Below, piece after piece: positions 50,701 through 62,740 of a stretch of 64,000 nt of DNA. This DNA comes from Ifrita kowaldi (Eukaryota > Chordata > Aves > Passeriformes > Cinclosomatidae), in NCBI GenBank assembly GCA_013398055.1, contig VZRS01001420.1, forward strand, positions 176,488 to 240,487, written 5' to 3'. The notes under the pieces were generated by a model that did no database searches, had not been told where the DNA came from, and saw only the letters and a list, made by a program, of their open reading frames with translations. The translations under genes and the position numbers were made by a program. The first letter of the stretch is position 1, and each line of letters opens with the position of its first letter.

Positions 50701-53700
50701 GATTGATAAATAAAAGAGCACTGAAATGTACCAACGCACCAGCCATATTTTGATAAAAATGCATGAATATAACACCTGGAGCAGCCAGTACATTCTCTGT
50801 TGGAAAACAGGGATAAAGCACTGATTTGCTGATTTAGGAAGAAGGGTGGGCTGACCATGTACTCTGACCTCTTGTAACACCAGCAATAGAATTTACTCTT
50901 CCTGCTTTACTGAGCAACACAACTCAAAAATGTTATTTCTTTCCAATTTTTCAGATGGAGAGAAAGAAGCACATCCTGAGCTGGACTTAAGGGATACTTT
51001 TCAATTGCATAGCTAACAATTTTTATTATATCCCCAAATCCTAATTCAGAACCCAAGCTATTCCATAGTTCTTGACTGAAATCAAATCTCTCAGTACAGA
51101 TAATTTTCTTGTGTCTCTTAAATGCCACATTTTTTGCATTTACAGTTATGAACTCATTCAAATCTGCTCCTTACAAACAAGTTGGCAATAAAGAAGTGTT
51201 TTACTTAACTGACACAGATGTCAAAGATCCCAGTCTGTCAGCACAAACCCTTCATACAAAGTGAGAGAGCTGAAAATTTACCCAGACAACAGAGAAGTAC
51301 CAAATAAAAAAAGGCAGGAAGAAAAAAATTACTTTCTTGTTTTTACCATACTGAATTCAAATGTTGTCCTTGTCCACTACGCAGAATAGGAGGCTCATAC
51401 AGTTTGATGGAGCTGGGCAAAAGACAGATTCCTTAACAAGACTCGTGACTAAGGAAAATTGGATGGGATGTGCAGACAGTTAATAATACATCTGGAAGAA
51501 TGCGTGGCAGCTTTAGAGGACAGTGTTGTGTGCATTATTTTGCCTCTTCAAAGGAGTAATCTTCAACTGGAAGAAAATGAAGGCTGATAACCTCGCTGCC
51601 AGTCACACTTGGGTACCCAAGGAACAAACTGAGTTTAGAAAATGCTTATGCTCTACCTATTCTCCTGTTTTAGCAAGACCCTGGAGTAGAGGAATTTTGT
51701 AACAGAGTAAACCACTGCCTCCCTCATCCTCCTGGCTGAGTTTGACAAAGAACTGAAAGATAGTAAAAGTTAGACTGCTTCTCCAAAACTACTTTTCCAT
51801 CCCTTGCAATGCAAAAACCTGTGCATGAAGAGAGTGTTTCAGATTTCACTCTTGCTGCAATAACTGCTCCCTCATTCAGCTTCTGGACCTAGCTGAGAAA
51901 CTGGGAAGTATCTTCAGGAACAGAGCAGAGAGCTCTGTGCTGTGATCATACCACACAGTGCTCTAGTAGCCCATCTGTGTCGGACAGAGCCAAAATCCCC
52001 GCTCAACACTGACGGTAAACCCAGCTTGTCATAATGTTAACCTCCCAAGGGAGAAAAAGAATTGTATTTTGAAAAAACCATGGTCCTCTCTGCCAAGCAA
52101 TCCCTTTAACTGGCCCAGTTACTTTGCATAAATCCCAGCAATGCTGGGGAAAAACTCAGAAGACGGACTACGCCCTTCAGTAATTCAAAACCGCGGAGCA
52201 AAGATATCCTGTTGTAACATACATGGTATTCCAGGATTATAATTTTTGCTTTGAGCCACCTTTCAACGTAGCCCAAATGGAAGCAAACCTCATTCCAGAG
52301 TGCTACGAAGCCAGTTTTGTGTCTCTCACAATTATGTTTGAAACCATAATGACAGATTACAGGAAATGAACACATGGACAGGGTGATTTATAAACACTTT
52401 TAAACAATGTAACTTTTATCAGTTCTGCTACATCAATCACCAATCTAGGAACAATTATTTTTTTGTATAAGATACTCTCAAGAGTGGTCAGGACAGGATT
52501 TGCTGACAGCCTGTCTTAAAAACAGAATTATAAATTGCCTTCACTTTCTGTGCCAAGGTAATGGTTCCATACAGATAAGGGAAATCTTGTGCTTCTCACA
52601 AACAGGAGAGCATGAGCAGAGAATCAAGAAAACTTTGCTATGCACACCAACAGAGAGGCAGTCCTGCCAAATAAACCTGATGCCACACGCTGACACCAGG
52701 TGTGGCTGGGTGGGTTAATAGTAGTTATAAAACTGCTTAAGTTGTGCAGTAACTTTAAAATCAATATTTACAGAATCAATAATTCATATGATACATGAAT
52801 GTAAATGAGTGGCAGATTTCAAGTCACTCTCCTTAAGGAATTGACAAAGGGAATTAGGAAGTAGGTACAATTACTAATTAATAAATAGAAACAGCTAAGG
52901 TGAACACTCAGTAGTCAGTAAGAATAAGAAAATAATGATAACTGCACTTACAAATGTGAAACCGATTTTGAAATGCCCTCCACAATTTTGGTTGTTATAT
53001 TTTCATAAATTGTTGAAAAGCTGAAGGTCCAAAAAGTAATAACAAAAATGGTCTAAGGGCTGGGACAATGTCTTACCTATGAACCATCACGTACAGAGAG
53101 AACATAGGATTATAGTATTGAAACTATCTTCCCATGAGCAAATCACAGTTACTGGAAGTTTATTTATATCTACGAATTGTAGGAGGGTATAAAAAACCAG
53201 CCATTGGAAGGTGAAATTGGACAAATTCAAATGAGACACTGGGCACACAATTCTCACACAAAGCACAAAGAACAACTGCTTGGCTTGAGACAAAGGTGAA
53301 CTGGATTAATTGAATATACATCAGGTCACAAACATCACATAACACTACTTTTCCTTACAACTTCTGTGAATATCTTAATAATATGGAAAATCAAGTCTAA
53401 TGTAACATTTTACTGTGGGTGTTCCTGAGAGCCAGAAAAAATCCACTGCAGAAACCGAAACTGCAGGAAGGAATCTTAATGCATAGATTTTTAACACAAA
53501 GATCACTGCATCTGGGACCATACAGCAACAACAGGCCCCCAATACAGCAAAATGTTCCAGTCAATGGCTTCCACACTTAAGGCTTCTTTCTAGAGAACAG
53601 GAGTAATCAGAGGATGGATCTACCAAACTAACTGGTATAAAGCAAAAAATTTTAGAGGAAAGGAGGGGCACATCAAAAAAATCAAAACCAAAACCAACAA

Positions 53701-53870
53701 AACCACAAGAAACGAATAAGAATCTACAATGTAATTCATAGATGACTTCAAGCTCCCAAATCAAAATGTATAGCTCCTGATTTCAGGAATCTGAAATGGC
53801 CCTCTCCTTTTGAATATCAGATCCTATATGTTGCATAGGCAGGAACTTCAGAAAACAGCAACAAAAACTA

Positions 53871-53885
53871 CATATATATATATAA
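53871..53885. repeat. TA microsatellite
   Basis: CATATATATATATAA, a short TA run. Confidence 0.88.
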
Positions 53886-56800
53886 ATCTACCCTTGCCAT
53901 AAAACAAGAAAACCCCATGATCTCAGTCTGAATCGTGTCAGAATTTCAGAAGTGAAAAAAATGCCTTCAAAGAAAGTAATTTTCAGTACCATGCACTATG
54001 TCCCTTACTCTAATCTTTGTTACTAGCAACCCCTCACCAAGGGAACTCCTGGGCCAATTAACTTATAGAAGAAAAGAATTAAAACAAAATTATCCCTGTT
54101 CCCCTGACAGCAAGGAGACAGCAGTATTTTAGCGGAGCAGCAGAGGGCACCGAAGCATAGTAAAGCTCAAACATCCCGGTGAAGGGAAGCTGCCTTTAGG
54201 TGACAACAAACGTGCAGCAGGGACAAGTGTTTAGGACAGAAAACCTGGCACCTACTTTGATGCCTGATGAGGAGAAGCTACAAGTGTTCGGATAAATAAA
54301 TTCCTGACTCAGTTTCCCAAGCAATAAGTGAGATTATGTGCAACTAATCCTGACCCCACACAAGTCAGGTTTGTGTTTCAAGAGTTAATGAGGATGCAGC
54401 ATTCACCTAAGTAAAGAGACAGCTGGAGACAGTCCAGTTAGTAACCTTTGAGAGAAAATGCTGATTAGACACTAAATAATATCACTGCAATATACCCTTT
54501 ACAGCTAACACAGACAGTCCCTACTGCACAGTGCAAAACCAACTGTACTTCAAATTATACTCTGAGTTTTACCACTTCAAGTAGTCAAATCACAAGGTCT
54601 CACATATCAGGGCATGAAAGCCAAGTGTGTAATACTTCCTTTGGAGAGTTGCCCAGGGTAGAATGGCCTCATTGCTCTTCTCTTTTGCCTTCAGACATGT
54701 TCCAACAACATCCTCTGCCTGTTCCAAGATGACCATCAGCTAAAGGGAAATATTTAACTGCAGCTGAAATGGTCAAGAAGAATGTAGCTGGAGAAGAAAT
54801 CTGAAGACAGCTGTCAAAAGTAACCTAGTCAGAGATTGGGAGTTTGGTTATGAACTTTAAAGAGTAGGCTTTTTGTCTTCACTTTTTATCTCCACATGCT
54901 GCTATCACACACAAAAATCAAAATGCAAGAACAGCTTGCAGTTGGCCAGTGTTTTTCCACATTAAACCTCCACACAAAAAAAAATAAGAGTAAAATATGA
55001 CAATCTGTTTTAGCAGGGAAGTGGCTAATAACCTACACAAAAAAGGGTGAGGGGGAAGACAGATGTTTCTTATTTTCTTTAAACTGTTTTCAACCTTCTT
55101 TTTTATGTGCTTTTGTGAACAAAAAAAAGAAGCATTTCTATTTCTATAATGTACAGCAACCTCCCAGAGAGATGGGAATCCCACAGGAAATTTCTATCAG
55201 TTATCTGCTACCTAGATTTCTGTTCCATGAACTTGATTTACTTTGATACAGAAAATTTGCATTTTCTGAAAATGAATTATTCTGACATTCATTTTTCAGC
55301 ACTCCAATCATGGACTGCTACGCTGAGGCCACCCCGAGCAAGCTCACACAGCCCCAGAGCAGAGCTGTTGGGCTGTGAGGACACTTCTCAGAGCTTTACA
55401 GTGATACAACACCAGCTTACCCATAAATGAGGGCTGGCACACAAGCAGTTGCCCCTAACTTTGTTGTGAGGCCTCAGCAGAACAGTAGGAAAACAAGCAG
55501 ACAGCAGAAACCCTTTTACAAGTCCTGACTGTTCTGGTTTTCAGTCTTAACTACCTCATGCTGCTGGGTCAGGAGAAGACCCTATCCTAGCCCAAAAAAG
55601 GAGATTTCTCAAACAACGTGCTCAAAGGACAGCTATGTCTGCTCTCCACCATCCACATTTTTCTCTGCAATAATAATGAGGTGAGAGAGATTTGCAGCCT
55701 CTTAGACCATGGTGCTTAACCTGTCTGGAGGCCTTCAGCAAGCAGCAGGTTTTGGGCCAAACTGGTAAAGAATAAAGCACCACGACTGTCTTGCAAGATG
55801 GTGAAAAAACAAGTGTTTTCTCCACGTGTGAGGTAGGGGCTGGAATACCCCAGTGACACTGTGCCTGGGAAAGGCTCAGGGAGGAAAGCCTCCAGTAATC
55901 CTTCCTGTGCTTGTGCTGTGAGCCACGCGTCAGGGACTACGTTGTTGAGTTAGTCTGCTGCATATTCTTCTCTTCTCAAGGGTAAACTACTCCAAAAAGC
56001 TATTTGCTTTTTTTTACTCTGCATGCACCCAGAATATATTAGCTTAGTCTTCCCAAACCTCAGCTGAACTTGTGAGTCAATTGCCGAAGTTGCTACTAAT
56101 CTTTCTTCATTCAGAGGATAAATTGTACAAGTATGGAACTCAGCTTTCAAAGAAATATCAGTTGTACAATTGCCTACAAAGTCTCTCCCTAGTCATCAAA
56201 GTAGGCAAGAGCAAAACCTAACCTTTCTTTTTTTCCATTTTACAAAGACCATCACTGCTCTTCAAAGCATATTTTGGGATTAAACATTTTTAAAACATAT
56301 ATACAAAAACAGTTAATTTCAAATTCCCACATACAAGAGTTTATCTAAATTTTAAAAAAGCATTCTTATTCAAGAAACGCCTTTTGCAAAGAACAGTGAC
56401 TCCTATCTTTCACGGACTTCTAAAAAGCCAACTGTTTTATTTCAGGAACAATGACTCCAAGTTTAATCAGGTGAAAAGAGGTATTTCAGAAAGTTGCCTG
56501 GCTTTATTCTAATTACACACAAAAATTGCTGTATGTAAGTGGAACAATCTGGTTTTGAGCCATTTATGGTAACCCAACAGCCAAAGCCTCAGCTGAATGC
56601 AAATCATCCACAAGACAGAACACCAGAAGTGGAGATATGAGATTAAAATAACAAACTGGGTTATTTCACTTTTGTGCTGTCAAATAATGCTTCTTCCAGA
56701 AGCTTGTTTAAAAGCTGTGCCCTTAAAAATTGCTCTGGGTTATGTTCCTGATGATTTTTGGCACCAAACCCAATGTTTCTCCATATTAACTTATTAACAA

Positions 56801-57177
56801 CGAATAGAAGTAAATCATCAAGTTAGGGGAAAAAGTACTTACTATGTATTTTGAAAGTTTATAAACCATGTTGATTCCTTCCCTTGGCTTCTCTCCAGGG
56901 AAATTTACTGGGGTAGCTGAACTGATTTACTACCTGCATGAGATTTTAAGGTAGGTCCAACTTAGACACAAACATGAAAGGTATCCTGGTCTCATCATCA
57001 GAACTACACTTGCAGAGGAATGTGCAAAGGTGCTCTTGGCAGAAAGGCCTGAAGAAACTCCAGGAGAGGGAAGACCATCAGTCCTGGTACAAGGACAAAG
57101 CAACTCTTCTGGCCTAATGCTGCTTTCAGGGCAGAAAGAGCATCTTTTACAACACTGGGCTCCTCCTGCTCATTCAC

Positions 57178-57254
57178 CTCTACTCCGTATCTGTCTGCTA
57201 GAAAATGTGGGTCAGCAGCGACCACTCCGGTGTCATCCTCATCATCAATTGTAT
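57178..57254 (-). CDS. ADAMTSL3: ADAMTSL3 N-terminal acidic linker exon
   Basis: This is the most upstream coding exon I can place. It is 77 nt: two bases that finish a split codon, then 25 codons, ending in phase 0. Read on the minus strand it follows a good pyrimidine tract and CAG acceptor, and ends GAG|GTGAAT. The peptide starts with an acidic run (TIDDEDDTG) and ends HFLADRYGVE. This joins in frame to NSRTTRSDED of the next exon. Human ADAMTSL3, recalled from memory, has a similar segment (QFLTYRYDDQ then TSRNTRSDED) just before thrombospondin repeat 1, so position, phase and the F-L-x-x-R-Y pattern agree. The segment should be a secreted, probably disordered linker after the signal peptide. 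It is far less conserved than the later exons, so the call is less sure than theirs. The upstream signal-peptide exon was not found. Confidence 0.72.
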
Positions 57255-57918
57255 CTGAAATGGGGGAACAGAGAAGGAAATCAGGGGTATTATATAAAAA
57301 GCTGAACTATCTTCCATTGTGAGTGGTGAGAAGATGGAAAAGAACACAGATGTTTAAAGTAGTAAAGAAGACCAGCTCTTTACTCTGTACAGAAGAGTGT
57401 CTGGGTCAGAGGATGTCACAGCAAGGCAGTGAGTGCTACAGCTTGCAGGAATAATGAAGGGCCCAGGACAAAGATGGTGATGCTGGGTTAAGAATCCCAA
57501 AAGCCTAAACCTATACCAGAAAGTCCCTACAAGTTTCACAACTGACTCCAATGACAACAACATTTGTTTCTTAAAAGGGAAAAAATGAGAAACAGCTGTC
57601 CCTGGACTTCAGAAGCAGGTGTGATGCATCACTTTAGACAGACGAGAATGAAAAACCTGATGGGGAAAGTTATATAACTTGCAAAAAAACCCAAAAAACA
57701 ACACACCAACCAAAAATCTATGAAGAGAGTACAGAATACTTCATTTCAACTCTATTGAGCATGTTATAATTTTTCCCCTTGGCTTGCAGATCTGATTCTT
57801 AACTTTTAATTAAATAGCTAAAGAAATAAACTTTCCGTTCTTCTTTTAAATGCACATTTTAGTGAAAATTTATGTTGCCATATCTCAGTTACAGCTTCCA
57901 TAACTTCTTTATTACTTG

Positions 57919-57936
57919 AGTTAATTAAAATTAACT
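57919..57936. repeat. AT-rich 8-bp inverted repeat with TAATTA cores
   Basis: AGTTAATT and AATTAACT flank AA, an exact inverted repeat containing TTAATTA-type homeodomain-like cores. It lies about 670 bp upstream of the linker exon. Function unknown. Confidence 0.8.
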
Positions 57937-59101
57937 TTTATTAGGAGAGTAACTTAATAAAAAAGAACCGGTGAGATAAAAATGTAATTGAAATAAGAAC
58001 CCTGAGATGGCCAACAGCACAAATTACAAAAACACAAGAATGCCGAGCTAAATTTGGTAAGCTGAACTTCAAGGTGACAGAGCAAACAAAGAACCCACAG
58101 TGTCCACAATTTGGCTATGAAAAGCAGTACAAGAGGCATTACAAATCTTTCTCTCTAACCTATTGAATTACATGTTTGTCATTCCTAATTAGTTTTGTCA
58201 TTGAATACACACACAGAGAAAAGATTTATTAAAGAAAAATAACCTTACATACACAGTGGATCATTTATTCTAATTAAACAGCATTCCAGACAGAAATACA
58301 GTTTCAGCTATAGCCCATGTCATCAATAGAAGATGAAAACAGTGCAGATGAAAGGACAAACTGAAATACAGGCTCAATTCTACAATAAGAGCAATATAGG
58401 GGTCACGAGAAGGAGCAGGGTTATCCTGAGCACAGCAGTGATGCAGCTTTTACTCCAGCTATTTCAGCAGCTACCCGTGGGTTACAGGAGTTTGCAGAAC
58501 AGATGTGGTGCACAGATACTCCACTCACAGGCAGCTTGTGCCCCAGCCTGGGGACAGAGCTAGGAGCTGCAAGCAGGAAGAGGCACTTAGCTGGGAATAA
58601 ATCTTATGTGAACTAGGGCTCCCCCCTCCAGTATCCTCAGTATTTTGTGGTCTTCTCAAAATACCATCATTTACTAACATGAAAGCAACTACAACAACAT
58701 GCTTCAGGCACATTCGTTTTAGAAGAAAAACCTGAAATCTGATCTCTGGTCTCAAAAGCAAAAATTAAGGTTTCCTGCATTTCACTTTCAAGAATTTCCT
58801 GACCTTATTCAAATCTGAAACATCCCTGACTGGGATGCAGTATTGTTCCACCACATCAGAGAGCGATGAAGACAGCAGCGTTGAACAGAATCCCCACCAG
58901 CACCAAGCTGGCAGAACGATTTCTGCTCAGACCATTAAAGAGCTGCTGCTCTAATGGGCAGCATGACAGCCTCAGAAACAGTCCGTGGCACTGGGAGAGT
59001 TAAAATAACGAGCATGCATTAGCAACAATGATTGTTCCGTCACTGCCACTCAGTTTTAATAAAGTACTTCTCACATGTTCCCCCGTAGCTGCAGCTCCTG
59101 C

Positions 59102-59121
59102 ACGACCTGACAGCAGGTCGT
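59102..59121. repeat. 8-bp stem, 4-base loop hairpin
   Basis: ACGACCTG and CAGGTCGT flank ACAG. The stem is exact and includes two CG dinucleotides, rare in this window. The flanks (58860-59110) also have more CG than average. Confidence 0.8.
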
Positions 59122-61462
59122 TCCAGGAGGGACTACTGTACAGCAAACCAAAGCCAAATTATTACCTCACACCAGTTCGTTCCACCTTAAATTAGTAGGA
59201 TCATTCCTTTAATGAAAGTTTTCTTGGCTTCTGGTGCACTTGGGAGAAATGGATACAATAAGCTGGTTAGTATACAGCATGGTTTAAACACTGGTGCATG
59301 TTACAGCTGCCAGGCTGTAGTAACAGCTCAGCCCACAGAGCATCTACCAGAAGGATCCACCCAAATAACTTCCAAGGGCTATGTTTTCATTTTGCAGTAA
59401 TTGCAGCTTTGGAATCATTATGGCTCAATACAGCCATTCCTGTTCAAAGAGCCTAAACAGCTCTGGATGCAGCAGACCCCACAGATCCTCCTCAGCCGTT
59501 GTGTGGTTGCCTAAACACACTGCAATCTATCATTAATTCAACCACTTTCACTTTGTAATACCAGTCAGGCTATTCCAAACATAAAATAATATATAGTGTT
59601 ATTAACTTGGAAAACAATTAGCAGTACATAATCCTTCAAATCTGAATGGTTTTTGCTTGCTTGGGTTTAATTGGTATCTGCAGTAAGCATTCACTACAAA
59701 AACCTGCACAAGTTTCAAAAAATGACACAATATATTGACACAAGACTCATTAAGATTAAGCTGACAGAAATCAACACCTAAAACTGGTGAAAAGATATTT
59801 TTAAATACAGCAGAAGTCAGACAGCAAGAGAAAAAAATGCAACCAGCCTCGATGCAGAGCACTGTTATCAGGGCAAACAAAAATTCAGAAAGGGAAAAGT
59901 GGGTATATATTTGGAGAAGCTGATAAGTTAGTGAGTACAACTAAAAGGCCATCTTTCCCATCGTATTAACAGCTCTTTAAAGGTTTCAAAAACTTGACTG
60001 AAGTTGGTGATCACAGAAACAGAAGAGGAGGAGTTTTTTCCTGGCACATCCATAGGTGTGCTGCACAGGCTTTGGTCTCAGATGGAGTCAGACAGTTTCA
60101 CACATGTTCGAGCAGGAGATACCAAGGCAGAGGAGTCAAAGTGCACAGTAACAAAAATTACAAGTAAAGACATTATTAATTCTGACTGTATAGATAGATT
60201 TGTGCCTCTACTAGCATCTTTCCTTCATTTTTTTTCCAATTCTGCACAACATTTTCGGGTTTTCCCTCAGAAAATACACAATGTGAACGCTGCTCTCCAA
60301 GCCAGGTTGAGTATTCCTAGATTTCAGCCCTACATCTTACAGGTAAGCCCTCCATACCCCCAGCACAGAAATAAATATAATTTTTCACTATGCTTTAAGT
60401 ATTACTACACATTATTATTTGCACTATGCTTTGCACAGCTGTGATAAGCCATGATGCGGCTTGTAATCACACACAGACAGTTCAAGGGTGTAAATGTTGG
60501 TCTGGCAGAAGTTTACAAAGCCATGCCCACTTCAGGGAGCAGCACTTACATTCTGAGATGGTCAAATAGGAGCACTGAACTTCTCTATAACTCCTTCAGC
60601 AGCTATCTCCATTTTCAAGTCAACGTGATCACCATAACTGATGGAGTCTCCAACTCCCAAAGGTCTCTGCCTAAGGGGAACCATAAATACACTACAAAGG
60701 AAGGCACTACAATATTAATGATCTGGCCTGTCTCCTCCTATTTCCTTGTTTGGGCTCTTACTGTGTTCCCCAAGAAACTCTTACAGAGGTTGAAGTCATT
60801 TCAGCCACAGAAGAATACTTCAAGGCTGCTCAGTTGGGTTCGGCCTCAACTTCTGCACCATAATGTCTAAGCACAGTACAAGCACTGTTTGGCAAAACCC
60901 AATCACACAGATTTTGAACTTGGAACGTTAGAAAGAGTTTATAATATTAAATTCAGAAAGAAAGCCCGAGGAGCAATGAAACAGTAAATCGGGATGGTGC
61001 ATATTTTCCTGTTAAATGTGAAACTATTTGCTTTGACCATAAAAGGGACTTCGCATATAGCTCATGAGGAACTTGCATACAGCCATACTCTCCAGTAGGC
61101 TCCAGCCAACAGCAAATTCCCTGCAATCAGAGATGAGTCAAAGGAAAAACGCTATCCAGAACCACGTGCCAACAGACGACTGATTATACATCGGTCCCAC
61201 AGGCTGCTTTGCAGCCAATTTAAAAACCAGCAGCATCAGAGCCAGCCAAAGCAGCAAACCAGCGCCAAGTCAGTACTATAATTGTTTGTGCCATTAAGCA
61301 TAAAGAATGCCATTGCTTCCTAATCTTATAGAGAAAAATGCAGCATGGGAATGATGACAATTACTACATGATAAATTAGTTTAAAAACCCTAGGCTCTCA
61401 TTACATCACTGCTCACACATGAGAAAAGGCATTTTGAGGGTAGTCTTATTTTTAAATTTCCT

Positions 61463-61528
61463 CCCCCCCCCCNNNNNNNNNNNNNNNNNNNNNNNNNNNN
61501 NNNNNTAAAATTCCCCCCCCCCCCCCCC
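61463..61528. other. Assembly gap between poly-C tracts
   Basis: A run of 10 C (61463-61472) is followed by 33 N (61473-61505), then TAAAATT and a run of 16 C (61513-61528). Homopolymer C is hard for short-read sequencing and assembly, which explains the gap. The true length is unknown. Confidence 0.95.
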
Positions 61529-62679
61529 ACAAAATGAATTAAGAATTATTATGGATTAAGTTTATTAAAAAAAAAAGTTTTCAGGGATGGTTCCTGCTTT
61601 GTTTTCTCCTATGAAGCCACATAACGTCATATATAAAAATAAAGCAGGAGTGAAACATGAGTGCATTTCATCTCTGAATTTGGAGAAGGCATTCAGCCCT
61701 GCCTAGTGCCTGGCCTCCTAACAGAGATACTCCAGTAAGCCAGGACAGAATAGCAGTACAGGACCCTTTCTCAATGCAGTAAAAATACTCAAGAATTTTC
61801 CACACTATGCCCAGAATCACCTGATGCGAGGAGCTCTTTTGCCCTCTTTCTGTTCTGTCGTTACATGTACTCATGATGGATGCACTGGTCTGTTATCCCT
61901 GTGCCTAGTGGGAATCAGCAGCCAGAGTGGGAATCTGTTGCAGATATCTGTTGGAGGAAGGGTGTGCCTATTAGTGCATGTGCTCTGTGAAGTGAACCCA
62001 AAGCGTTACTACACTTTTATACGTCTGTGAGTCTGACACAAACTATAAACCCTTCTCCAAAGGGAAAGATAAGATGAGAAAATTTTGATGCCATAAACTG
62101 AAGTCAATTATGTTACCTCACCCTTCACCATAAACAAGGAAAACATAAAAAGAGCAAAGGGTCCTAAAGAATCTTGGCAAATTCAAGTTTCAAACAGAAT
62201 ACTTATTTACATATATTTCTTTTAACTTAGAAGTCTACAAACTCTAAGATGAAATAAAACATTTAGTATTGATTCTTCTTTTTAGCATCTATTGTATCTC
62301 ATTCTCCTCCAGTTCTTTCAGGGAAGCACAGTATCTCTACTCACTTTGAACCAGTAATTCTGGAATAAAAGGCTCTAATCCCTATCACTATGGGCCATCC
62401 CATCCCACATGTTTCAGCAGTTAGGTGCAGTACATGGTTTGGATTTTTTCCCTGTCAGTCTGTTCCATTGTCCCTTTGAAAGGTACCACAAAACCTACTC
62501 ATTTTTTAAAGATTACATCTTGATTTATTTCCCTGCAATGTATTTTTATAGGTGTACTAGCACCACAGCTCTCCAAGCTCCATAGTCAATGGACTTTGGA
62601 AGAGAAACAGTTTTGTCTTTCTTCTCACATTGTATTGCAGGAAACCCTATCACCCTTCTGAATCAAAAAATAGAGATCT

Positions 62680-62740
62680 CTGTCCTACAATCTTTAATAT
62701 AAGCTCCCACTAATTTCAATGGCTATTTTTGTTCTATCAG
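62680..62740. repeat. Possible ancient interspersed repeat fragment
   Basis: GTCCTACAATCTTTAATATA and then GCTCCCACTAATTTCAATGG, ending near TTCTATCAGGA, follow the 'GATCCTGCAAA ... CTCCCATTGATTTCAATGG ... GATCAGG' layout seen in other fragments of this window. Diverged, with uncertain ends. Confidence 0.38.

Larger units (their letters stand above)
36369..57177 (-). other. ADAMTSL3 intron, about 20.8 kb
   Basis: This is the largest intron in the window, joining the acidic linker exon to thrombospondin repeat 1. The two flanking exons are in matching phase, so no exon is required between them, although a phase-0 cassette exon cannot be ruled out. Contents are a 23-bp-offset tandem duplication (38990-39029), a 15-bp direct repeat (41652-41666 and 41716-41730), a probable MIR-type SINE remnant (43258-43400), an old repeat fragment (47675-47735) and a TA microsatellite (53871-53885). 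All open frames seen are short and without recognisable domains. Confidence 0.8.

Noticed and set aside
368..57254. ADAMTSL1 as the identity of the gene
   Set aside because: Diagnostic stretches (SAYNDVKYQGH, RGQAKAHVSPEK, KGEHSFNAPG) agree with ADAMTSL3 as recalled and differ from ADAMTSL1. A database alignment would settle it.
60004..60870. Two consecutive plus-strand open frames (146 and 139 codons)
   Set aside because: They are separated by a stop and have no recognisable family. They do not look like a processed pseudogene of any gene I know.
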